NCBI GenBank assembly: GCA_025464695.1
Contig: JAODNQ010000252.1
Coordinates: 1 to 21,746, forward strand
Source: Frankiales bacterium
GTDB taxonomy: Bacteria; Actinomycetota; Actinomycetes; Mycobacteriales; SCTD01
Direction of reading: 5' to 3'
DNA: 21,746 bases
Shown here: positions 6,995 to 15,067 of the stretch, piece by piece
How the letters are laid out: the number at the start of each line of letters is the position of its first letter
How positions within the stretch are numbered: the first letter of the stretch is position 1
The notes under the pieces: generated by a model
Seen by the model: the letters and a program-made list of their open reading frames with translations, nothing else
Database searches by the model: none
What the model was told of the DNA's origin: nothing
Position numbers and translations under genes: made by a program

Positions 6995-7036
6995 GGGGAG
7001 CGAGTCTAGAGGAGCGGCACGGGTACACCCTGTGCC
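6995..7036. promoter_or_regulatory. Short divergent promoter region efp / membrane protein
   Basis: Only 42 nt separate two divergent start codons. On the minus strand TAGACT (7008-7003) lies 8 nt before the efp ATG with no SD between, the layout of a leaderless promoter. On the plus strand TACACC (7024-7029) lies 7 nt before the GTG at 7037, a weaker match. No clear -35 was found for either, and each promoter's upstream part would lie in the other gene. Confidence 0.4.
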
Positions 7037-7516
7037 GTGAGCACCACCGGCCGTGACGAGACGCCGGACGAGCGCGCCGACCGCAACTGGGTCGAGCTCC
7101 TGCAGGAGCTGCGCGTGTCGCAGACGGGCGTGCAGATCCTGTTCTCCCTGCTGCTGACCGTCCCGTTCAGCGCCCGGTTCGACGAGATCGACGCCTTCCA
7201 GGAGCGCGTCTACGTCGCGTGCCTGCTGCTGGCCGCGGCCGCGATCCTGACACTCGTGACGCCGGTCATGTACCACCGGCTGCTGTTCCACGAGGGCGAC
7301 AAGGAGCACGTCGTCACCCACTCGGCGCGGCTGTCCGTGGTCGGGACCCTGCTCGGCGTGCTCGCGGTCGGCGGGATCCTGCTGCTGATCCTCGACGTCG
7401 TCGTCGGCCGGGCCGCCGGTCTCCTCGCGGGGGCGGCCTACGTCCTGCTGGCGGCCTGGCTGTTCGTCGGCGCGGGGCTGCGCCGCCGGGCACGGGTCAG
7501 GCGGTCAGGTACCTGA
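7037..7516 (+). CDS. Four-helix integral membrane protein, DUF6328-like
   Basis: This 159-residue protein has an acidic N-terminus ([21 protein letters not shown]), then four predicted membrane helices at about 32-47, 58-78, 98-123 and 126-148, and a very basic C-terminal tail (RRRARVRR). The pattern [24 protein letters not shown] resembles a family of small actinobacterial membrane proteins that I recall as DUF6328; the function is unknown. The GTG at 7037 matches the start of the acidic segment and may be leaderless. It is the only plus-strand gene between two minus-strand operons. Its last 20 bp overlap the 3' end of aroQ, so the two transcripts are antisense at their ends. The gene call is good; the family name is from memory. 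Confidence 0.85.
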   Translation: MSTTGRDETPDERADRNWVELLQELRVSQTGVQILFSLLLTVPFSARFDEIDAFQERVYVACLLLAAAAILTLVTPVMYHRLLFHEGDKEHVVTHSARLSVVGTLLGVLAVGGILLLILDVVVGRAAGLLAGAAYVLLAAWLFVGAGLRRRARVRRSGT

Positions 7517-7901
7517 GGGCCGCGCGGTAGCCCTCGACCCCGAGCCCGGTGATCGTCGCCGTCGCCACGGCGCTGACGACGCTGGATTGGCGGAAGGCCT
7601 CGCGGGCGTGGGTCTGGCTGATGTGCACCTCGACGAGGCGGCCCGTCAGCATCGAGCAGGCGTCGCGCAGGGCGTAGCTGTAGTGGCTCCACGCGGCGGG
7701 GTTCAGCACGACGTCGGCGCCGCTGTCGGCGGCCTCGTGCAGCCAGCCGAGCATGGTCGCCTCGTCGTCGGTCTGCCGGACGTCGTCGGCGCCCGCCTCC
7801 CTGCACAGCGCGTCGAGCTCGGCGTAGGTGGTGCGCCCGTAGACCTCGGGCTCACGGGTGCCGAGCCGGCCGAGGTTGGGCCCGTTGAGGACGAGGATCA
7901 C
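7497..7901 (-). CDS. aroQ: Type II 3-dehydroquinate dehydratase AroQ
   Basis: This enzyme removes water from 3-dehydroquinate to give 3-dehydroshikimate, step three of the shikimate pathway. The 134-residue protein is slightly short for type II enzymes (about 145). It has [16 protein letters not shown] (7-22) with the catalytic-loop Arg16 and Tyr21, [15 protein letters not shown] (67-81) with substrate-binding Asn67 and His73, and EVHIS (91-95) with His93. Two positions differ from the common motif: Trp71 where Tyr or Phe is usual, and Gln96 where Asn follows HIS. The HYSYALRD form resembles the Streptomyces-type AroQ I recall. The start is a GTG, 52 nt after aroB. The 3' end overlaps the convergent membrane-protein gene by 20 bp. 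Confidence 0.94.
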   Translation of the reverse strand: MILVLNGPNLGRLGTREPEVYGRTTYAELDALCREAGADDVRQTDDEATMLGWLHEAADSGADVVLNPAAWSHYSYALRDACSMLTGRLVEVHISQTHAREAFRQSSVVSAVATATITGLGVEGYRAALRYLTA

Positions 7902-7953
7902 CGCGACACCAGCCTTGCCGCTCGAGACGCGAGACCCACCGCGCTGCTGCCGC

Positions 7954-9615
<1,662 letters not shown>

Positions 9616-10797
9616 TCACCGGACGGACAGGCTCTTCAGGTACGCCTCGTGGTTGCGGCGCGTCTCCTCGACGCTGTCGCCGCCGAACTTCTCCACGAAG
9701 GCGTCGGCCAGGACCAGCGCGACCATGGACTCGGCCACGACCCCGGCCGCGGGCACCGCGCAGACGTCGCTGCGCTGGTGGTGCGCGACGGCGGCCTCCC
9801 CGGTGGCGGTGTCGATCGTCCGCAGTGCCTTGGGGATGGTGCTGATCGGCTTCATGGCAGCGCGGACCCGCAGGACCTCGCCGCTCGACATGCCGCCCTC
9901 GGTGCCACCCAGGCGCCCGCTGGTCCGCTCGACCCCGCTCTCGCCGTAGACGATCTCGTCCATCGCCTGGCTGCCCCGGACGCGGGCCAGCTCGAAGCCG
10001 TCCCCGACCTCGACGCCCTTGATGGCCTGGATGCCCATGAGGGCCGCGGCGAGCCGGGCGTCGAGCCGGCGGTCCCAGTGCACGTAGCTGCCGAGGCCCG
10101 GCGGCAGGCCGTAGGCCAGCACCTCGACGACGCCGCCCAGGGTGTCGCCCTCCTTGAGGGTGGTGTCGACCTCGGCGACCATGCGGGCGGACGCGTCCGC
10201 GTCGAAGGCCCGGACCGGGCTGGCGTCGACGGTCGGCAGGTCCGCGGGGGTCGGGAGCGCTGCCCCCGCGGCCACGGCGACCCCGCCGATCTCGGTGACG
10301 TGGCTGATCACCGCGACGCCGTACGCCTGGCGCAGGAACGCCTTGGCGACGCAGCCGAGCGCGACCCGAGCCGCGGTCTCCCGGGCGCTGGCGCGCTCGA
10401 GGACGGGGCGGGCGTCGTCGAAGCCGTACTTCTGCATGCCGACGAGGTCGGCGTGGCCGGGGCGGGGACGGGTCAGGGGGGCGTTGCGCGCCCGACCCTC
10501 GAGGACGGCGGCGTCGACAGGGTCGGCGCTCATGACCGTCCCCCACTTCGGCCACTCGCTGTTGCCGACGCGGACGGCGACGGTCCCGCCCTGCGTCAGA
10601 CCGTGGCGGACGCCGCCGAGGAACTCGACCTCGTCGCGCTCGAACGCCATGCGCGCGCCGCGCCCGTGACCGAGCCGGCGTCGGGCGAGCTCGTCGGCGA
10701 CCTCGGTGGTGCTCGTGCTCACCCCTGCCGGCAGACCCTCGAGGACGGCGAGCAGGGCAGGGCCGTGCGACTCACCAGCGGTCAACCATCGCAGCAC
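9616..10797 (-). CDS. aroC: Chorismate synthase AroC
   Basis: AroC makes chorismate from 5-enolpyruvylshikimate-3-phosphate with reduced FMN, the last step of the shared aromatic pathway. The 393-residue protein starts [16 protein letters not shown] and has [36 protein letters not shown], the signature [15 protein letters not shown], and near the C-terminus [18 protein letters not shown]. The GTG at 10797 is chosen from the family start; the frame stays open to 10833 but that part overlaps the terminator hairpin. No SD is visible, so a leaderless transcript is possible. It begins the aroC-aroK-aroB-aroQ operon. AroE, often next to aroC in actinomycetes, is not here; the T4P locus occupies that side. 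Confidence 0.97.
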   Translation of the reverse strand: MLRWLTAGESHGPALLAVLEGLPAGVSTSTTEVADELARRRLGHGRGARMAFERDEVEFLGGVRHGLTQGGTVAVRVGNSEWPKWGTVMSADPVDAAVLEGRARNAPLTRPRPGHADLVGMQKYGFDDARPVLERASARETAARVALGCVAKAFLRQAYGVAVISHVTEIGGVAVAAGAALPTPADLPTVDASPVRAFDADASARMVAEVDTTLKEGDTLGGVVEVLAYGLPPGLGSYVHWDRRLDARLAAALMGIQAIKGVEVGDGFELARVRGSQAMDEIVYGESGVERTSGRLGGTEGGMSSGEVLRVRAAMKPISTIPKALRTIDTATGEAAVAHHQRSDVCAVPAAGVVAESMVALVLADAFVEKFGGDSVEETRRNHEAYLKSLSVR

Positions 10798-10828
10798 CCG
10801 GACAGTGTCCCAGACAAGCGGCCCAGGC

Positions 10829-10880
10829 AGCACGACGGAGGGCCCGCGACGACGCTGTCGCGGGCCCTCCGGGTCGTGCT
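10829..10880 (-). terminator. Strong hairpin terminator after the pilus operon
   Basis: The inner arms at 10837-10850 and 10857-10870 are exact 14-nt complements (GGAGGGCCCGCGAC / GTCGCGGGCCCTCC) around the loop gacgct. The outer arms AGCACGAC (10829-10836) and GTCGTGCT (10873-10880) extend the stem to 22 bp with a 2-nt bulge. No T-tract follows, as is common in actinomycetes. It begins 8 nt past the stop of the PilP-like gene on the minus strand and separates the pilus genes from aroC. Confidence 0.85.
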
Positions 10881-10887
10881 GGCGGTA

Positions 10888-11655
10888 CTAGCGCACGCTC
10901 ACCTTGTCGCCGGTGACGGCGTCGAACGGCTCGCCGTCGCCGACCTGCAGGACCGCGGTCCACTGCGAGGCCTTCGGCCCCTGCTGCAGGCTGATGAGGC
11001 GGATCTCGCTGGTCGGCCCGAACCGGACGCCGATCTTGGCGACCTGCTTGCGGCCGTCGATCGTGAACTCCGCGGTGAGGTCCTTGCCGGCGCCGTAGAC
11101 GCGCTGGAGCATCAGGGCGTACTCCCGGGCGGTGGGAGCCGCGGGGGCAGCGGCCGGCTTGGCCGCCGTACCCGTGGTCGTGCTGCCCGTCGTGGTCGTG
11201 CTGCCTGCGCTGGTTCCGGTGCTCGTGCCCGTGCCGGTGGTGGTGCCCGTGCCCGTACCCACGGCGACGGTCGTCCCGGTCGTCCCCTGCGGCAGGGTCG
11301 GGTCGACGACTCCCACGGCTGCAGCCGGAGCGGCGGCAGGGACGACGTAGAGGGCCTTGAACGGGTTGCGCCCGAGTGCTTCGTCGAAGGGGACGGGCAC
11401 CTTCGGAGTGGCGATCTTCCTGGTGGCCGCCGTGGCCTTCTTGCCGACAGTGGCCGGCTGCGCCGCCCGGGTCACCGGGGTGAAGGCGGTGTCGTCGACC
11501 TGGTCGCTGCTGCCCAGGAAGACGTAGCTGGCGCCGGCGAGGGCGAGTGCGGCGACGACGCCGCCGGCCATGAGCAGGACGCGGCGGTTGCCGGCGTCCT
11601 CCGTGCCCTCGGGCTCGTCGAGGGGGGTGAACGGGAAGGCACTGGTCTCGGTCAT
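10888..11655 (-). CDS. PilP-like T4P assembly protein (putative)
   Basis: This 255-residue bitopic protein follows pilM-pilN-pilO, the slot held by pilP in diderm bacteria. It has a cytoplasmic N-terminus (1-25), one membrane helix (about 26-48) and an extracellular part with a short RNPF motif (GRNPFKALY, near 95-103) like the RDPF region I recall from PilP and GspC. Then come a long Thr/Gly/Ser low-complexity linker (about 120-175) and a C-terminal beta-rich domain (180-255; AEFTIDGRKQVAKIGVRF, LQVGDGEPFDAVTG). PilP normally links PilNO to the secretin PilQ, but no secretin gene is visible here. The start ATG has AGGAG 6 nt upstream. The name is inferred from position and motif; sequence similarity is weak. 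Confidence 0.75.
   Translation of the reverse strand: MTETSAFPFTPLDEPEGTEDAGNRRVLLMAGGVVAALALAGASYVFLGSSDQVDDTAFTPVTRAAQPATVGKKATAATRKIATPKVPVPFDEALGRNPFKALYVVPAAAPAAAVGVVDPTLPQGTTGTTVAVGTGTGTTTGTGTSTGTSAGSTTTTGSTTTGTAAKPAAAPAAPTAREYALMLQRVYGAGKDLTAEFTIDGRKQVAKIGVRFGPTSEIRLISLQQGPKASQWTAVLQVGDGEPFDAVTGDKVSVR
11130..11290 (-). repeat. Low-complexity coding repeat (Thr/Gly/Ser linker)
   Basis: Degenerate short repeats of the GTGCCCGTG / GTCGTGCTG type on the plus strand encode alternating Gly-Thr and Thr-Thr runs (TTGTGTSTGTSAGSTTTTGS) in the PilP-like protein. The frame is kept throughout. Such stretches can change length by slippage, which would alter the linker length. Confidence 0.7.
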
Positions 11656-11664
11656 CGTCGTCTC

Positions 11665-12399
11665 CTAGTTCGCCACGACGGCGGGGGTGGTGGCCGCAGC
11701 GACGCCGGCCGCAGCGCCGGACGGAGCGACCGGGGTCGTGACGGCAGGCTGGGCCGCGGCGCCGGCTGCCATGAAGACCTGACCGGTGATCGTCGCCGTG
11801 ACGGTCTTGCCGTCCTCGGCGGTGACCGCGGTGCCGGTCGGCTTCAGGACCGGGTTGGCACCCGGTGCGAGCGTCAGGGCCGTCGAGCGGAAGGCGCGGC
11901 TCAGGCCCTCGAGGCCGCTCACGAACTGCTGCACCGCGAAGTAGCCGCCGACGACGTTGATGGCGACGGGGATGGTGGTGAGCGCCCCGGCGGAACCAGT
12001 CGGCGCGGCAGCCGTGGTGGTCCCGGGCGCCGCGGGGGCAGCAGCCGTGCCAGCGGCGGCGGCCGTCGGCTGGCCGGGGGCGATGCTGACCAGCTCCACG
12101 CCCGCCTCGGCGCTTGCGCTGTCCAGCGCCCGGATGAGCGCAGGCAGTGCTGGGTTCTCCGGGATCTTGGCAGCAACGGCGGCTAGCCTGGCCTGCTGCT
12201 TCGGCAGGTCCTTGGCCTGGGCCTTCAGCATCGCCAACTTGGTCCGGAGGGTCTGGTTGGTGCTGTCCTGGGACGACGCCTGCGTCTGCAGGTCGGTCGC
12301 CTCGGCCTTCTTCGGCGACACGAGCAGGAACCAGCCCGCAGCCAGCACGGCAAGGCATCCGACGACGGTCAGGGCGACGTACTGCTTCATCTTGTCCAC
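11665..12399 (-). CDS. pilO: Type IV pilus inner-membrane alignment protein PilO
   Basis: PilO pairs with PilN in the membrane and links cytoplasmic PilM to the pilus. The 244-residue protein has one membrane helix (8-28), a coiled-coil-like Gln/Lys/Ala segment (35-85), then a PilO-type periplasmic-side fold (90-110 and 140-215; VELVSIAPGQP, TTIPVAINVVGGYFAVQQFVSGLEGLSRAFR). The fold is interrupted by an Ala/Pro/Thr-rich insertion (112-138) and ends in an Ala/Thr/Pro tail. The GTG at 12399 has GGAGG 5 nt upstream, inside the end of pilN. It is separated from pilN by one base and from the PilP-like gene by 9 nt. Confidence 0.9.
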   Translation of the reverse strand: MDKMKQYVALTVVGCLAVLAAGWFLLVSPKKAEATDLQTQASSQDSTNQTLRTKLAMLKAQAKDLPKQQARLAAVAAKIPENPALPALIRALDSASAEAGVELVSIAPGQPTAAAAGTAAAPAAPGTTTAAAPTGSAGALTTIPVAINVVGGYFAVQQFVSGLEGLSRAFRSTALTLAPGANPVLKPTGTAVTAEDGKTVTATITGQVFMAAGAAAQPAVTTPVAPSGAAAGVAAATTPAVVAN

Positions 12400-12400
12400 G

Positions 12401-13105
12401 TCAGCCTCCGGCCGGTGCGGTGTAGCGCCCGGACAGGGCCGCCGGGGTGAGGGTGGTCGTCGAGGTGAAGTTGACGACCTTGCGCGACCCGAGCAGGGCC
12501 TCGGTCGAGTTCGCGAAGTAGGGGTTCGCGTAGCCCTTCTGCTTGGCCAGGGACTCCAGCCACACGGCGACGTCGTCGTGGGAGAAGCCGACTCCGGTGA
12601 AGGTCACGGTGCCGATGCCAGGATCGGCACCGGCCGTCGCTGCGCTGGCAGCGGGAGCAGCTGCGGCCCCTGCGGTCTGGGTGAAGCTGACGTTCTTGAG
12701 CCAGACGTTGTCCGGCACTGTCAGGCTCAGGTCGTTCATGTAGCGCGACCAGCGGACCTCCTGGCCCATGGCCTCGGTCAGCATTGCCTGGGCTGCGGCT
12801 GCCCGTGCGTACGTGGCGGTGATGTCGCTGTACTTCGCGCTCTGCACCTGCAGCGACTGCCCCTCGGCCGTCTTGGTGTCCAGGTCGCTCTGCGCGTCGC
12901 CGACGGCGCCCGTGGCTCCGACGTACAGCAGGGCGACGAGGCCGACCGCGGCGAGCACCGCACCGCCGAGGCCCATCTGCACGCGCTGGACGACGCGCCT
13001 CTCGGCGATCTCCGGCGGCAGCAGGTTGACGCGCGGCAGCACGACGGTCTGCAGGCCGACGTCGGGATCGACGGACTGCTTCTGCTTGGTCAGGGTGAGG
13101 TTCAC
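12401..13105 (-). CDS. pilN: Type IV pilus assembly protein PilN
   Basis: PilN is the membrane partner that docks PilM through its cytoplasmic N-terminus. The 234-residue protein shows the conserved docking motif VNLLPPEI (26-33), a membrane helix (about 44-65), a coiled-coil region (68-115) and a ferredoxin-like domain (WLKNVSFTQT, then VTFTGVGFSHDDVAVWLESL). An Ala-rich insertion (about 144-160) breaks that domain, as in the neighbouring PilO. Its GTG overlaps the pilM stop as GTGA, indicating coupled translation and probably equal dosage of PilM and PilN. The identification is strong from motif and context. Confidence 0.93.
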   Translation of the reverse strand: MNLTLTKQKQSVDPDVGLQTVVLPRVNLLPPEIAERRVVQRVQMGLGGAVLAAVGLVALLYVGATGAVGDAQSDLDTKTAEGQSLQVQSAKYSDITATYARAAAAQAMLTEAMGQEVRWSRYMNDLSLTVPDNVWLKNVSFTQTAGAAAAPAASAATAGADPGIGTVTFTGVGFSHDDVAVWLESLAKQKGYANPYFANSTEALLGSRKVVNFTSTTTLTPAALSGRYTAPAGG

Positions 13106-14166
13106 GAGGCCACCCCCATGGCCAGGCCGACCGGGACCGTGACCATGGGCTCGACGTACGCGAGCTGCTCCTCGGTCAGGCCCGTCTTGCCGACGGTGAG
13201 CAGGGACATGGGACGAGCGGGCTCGACCGTCAGTCGGGTGGCCTGCTGCAGCCGCTCCGCCAGGCCGGCGAGGCGGGAGCCGCCACCAGACAGGACGACA
13301 CGTCCGATCCGAGCGGCGCCTGGCTGAGCCATGTAGTAGTCGAGCGAGCCGCGCACCTCCTCGACGAAGGCGCTGCCGGTGCTCTCGATGGCGCGGTTCG
13401 CCGGGTGCGGCTCGGCAGTGCCGGGCACGAGGGCGAGGCCAGTGGTCTGCTTGACCGACTCGGCCTGCTCGAGCGGGACGCCCAGGCGCTCCGAGACGGC
13501 GTCGGTGATGTCGGCGCCACCCATGAGCAGGATGCGCACGAAGCGCGGCACACCGCCCTGGTGGACGACGATGTTCGTGACGCTGGCGCCGACGTCGACG
13601 AGGGCCTCGGCCTGCATGGACCCGAGGCCGCTGGCCGGTGTGACCAGGCTGCGGAGCACGGCGAAGCTGGTGAGGTCGACGGCGCTCGGCGTCAGGCCGG
13701 CCTTCTCGACCGCTTCGAGGGCGCTGCCGACCATGTCGCGTGCGGCGGCGACGAGCAGGACCCGCAGCATGCGGCCCCCGGACTCGTTCGTGAACTCCTC
13801 GAGCGGGTGGAAGTCAAGGATCGCCTGCTCCACCGGCATCGGGATGAAGTCCTGCACCTGGAAGGCGAGGCTGCTGCGCAGCTCCTTCGCGGGCAGCCAC
13901 GGCAGGTCGACCTGACGGACGACGACCTTCTGGTTCGCCACCCCCCCGACGACCTTCTTGGTGCTGAACTTCGCCTGGGCCCACAGCTGCTTGATGGCGC
14001 CGGCGACGACGTCGCTGTCGACGACCTCGCCGTCGCGCACCGCACCCACGGGGAGGGCGACCTGCCCGAAGCGCTCGAGCGTCGTCCCCGACTTACCGGT
14101 CGTCAGCTCGGCGGCGCGGACACCGGACGTGCCGATGTCCAGTCCCACCACTGGTCTTCCTGCCAC
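13102..14166 (-). CDS. pilM: Type IV pilus actin-like ATP-binding protein PilM
   Basis: PilM is a cytoplasmic FtsA/actin-like protein that binds the PilN N-terminus and connects to the ATPases. The 354-residue protein has the phosphate-1 motif VVGLDIGTSGVRAAEL (6-21), EALVDVGASVTNIVV (phosphate-2 type) and a C-terminal VVLSGGGSRLAGLAERL (adenosine motif). The central segment LPWLPAKELRSSLAFQVQDFIPMP is typical of PilM. The GTG at 14166 has GGGAG 8 nt upstream. It lies 94 nt after pilD, the largest gap in the lower half of the locus, so a secondary promoter there is possible. Confidence 0.95.
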   Translation of the reverse strand: MAGRPVVGLDIGTSGVRAAELTTGKSGTTLERFGQVALPVGAVRDGEVVDSDVVAGAIKQLWAQAKFSTKKVVGGVANQKVVVRQVDLPWLPAKELRSSLAFQVQDFIPMPVEQAILDFHPLEEFTNESGGRMLRVLLVAAARDMVGSALEAVEKAGLTPSAVDLTSFAVLRSLVTPASGLGSMQAEALVDVGASVTNIVVHQGGVPRFVRILLMGGADITDAVSERLGVPLEQAESVKQTTGLALVPGTAEPHPANRAIESTGSAFVEEVRGSLDYYMAQPGAARIGRVVLSGGGSRLAGLAERLQQATRLTVEPARPMSLLTVGKTGLTEEQLAYVEPMVTVPVGLAMGVAS

Positions 14167-14260
14167 TGCATGGTCTCCCTCGGGCGAGATGCTCGCTCTT
14201 TGTCAGAGGAGCCATCGGACGCTGGAGAGGGGCCCTTGAGGGTGACTTCGGTTGACCCGG
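14167..14260. other. Intergenic gap pilD / pilM
   Basis: This 94-nt gap contains a small hairpin, GCGAG-ATG-CTCGC (14184-14196), shortly before the pilM SD and a palindrome, TGACCCGGTCA (14253-14263), that includes the pilD stop. No convincing -10/-35 pair was seen. Confidence 0.45.
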
Positions 14261-15043
14261 TCAGCCGAGCGTCAGGTCGACGTACGCGTCCGCGAGGCGC
14301 TGTCCGACGAGGATCGCGATGAGGGCGGCGCTGAGCATGAACGGCCCGAACGGCACCGCGGTCTTGCGGCCGCCCTTCTTGAACGCCATGAGTGCGACGC
14401 CGAAGACGCCGCCCAGCAGGAAGCCGAGGAACAGGCCGACGGCGAGGACGCCCCAGCTGAGCCAGGCCAGGTACATCCCGAGGACGCCGGACAGCTTCAC
14501 GTCGCCGAAGCCCATGCCGGCGGGATAGGCGAGGCAGAGCAGGAAGTAGACCGCGAACATGGCGACGCCGCCCAGGAGCGCGCGCGGCCAGCTGCCGGAG
14601 TCGCTGCCGAGCAGGGCGGCCAGCCCCAGGAGGACTGCTCCGACCGGGTAGCTGGGAAGCGTGAGGGCGTCGGGCAGGCGCTTGCAGTCGAGGTCGATCA
14701 GGGCCAATGCCAGGCCTACCGCGCCCAGGTAGAGGTAGGCGGGCAGGGCCCAGTCGTCCTCGAACCGCAGGGCGAGGACGGCGAACAGCACACCCGTGCC
14801 GAGCTCGACGAGCGGGTAGCGCGGGCTGATCGGCGTGTGGCAGTCGCGGCACCTGCCCCGGAGCAGCAGCCATCCGACAACGGGGACGTTGTCCCGCGGC
14901 CGGATGGGAGTGCTGCAGAGCGGGCACGCGGACGGCGGGCTGACGACGGACAGGCCGGCTGGGACGCGGTGCACGACGACGTTGAGGAACGACCCGATGA
15001 GCAGTCCGAACAGACCGCAGAAGGCGGCCAGGCTCACGGTCAT
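14261..15043 (-). CDS. pilD: Type IV prepilin peptidase / N-methyltransferase PilD
   Basis: PilD cuts the short leader of prepilins at the membrane and methylates the new N-terminus. The 260-residue polytopic protein has the N-terminal domain with CPLC (40-43) and CRDC (65-68), the four Cys that hold zinc in full-length bifunctional enzymes. The aspartyl protease motifs are IDLDCKRLPD (Asp117) and GMGFGDVK (Asp181). It should process the five prepilin-like proteins encoded just upstream. The ATG at 15043 has no clear SD; TAGCGT 6 nt upstream on the minus strand (15055-15050) would allow a leaderless transcript, but coupling to the preceding gene 24 nt away is as likely. Confidence 0.96.
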   Translation of the reverse strand: MTVSLAAFCGLFGLLIGSFLNVVVHRVPAGLSVVSPPSACPLCSTPIRPRDNVPVVGWLLLRGRCRDCHTPISPRYPLVELGTGVLFAVLALRFEDDWALPAYLYLGAVGLALALIDLDCKRLPDALTLPSYPVGAVLLGLAALLGSDSGSWPRALLGGVAMFAVYFLLCLAYPAGMGFGDVKLSGVLGMYLAWLSWGVLAVGLFLGFLLGGVFGVALMAFKKGGRKTAVPFGPFMLSAALIAILVGQRLADAYVDLTLG

Positions 15044-15067
15044 GCGTCCACGCTAGGGCGGGCCGCG

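Noticed and set aside
15044..15067. A separate promoter for pilD
   Set aside because: TAGCGT is at the right distance for a leaderless start, but no -35 is present and the gap to the upstream gene is only 24 nt. It is noted in the pilD entry and not listed as a feature.
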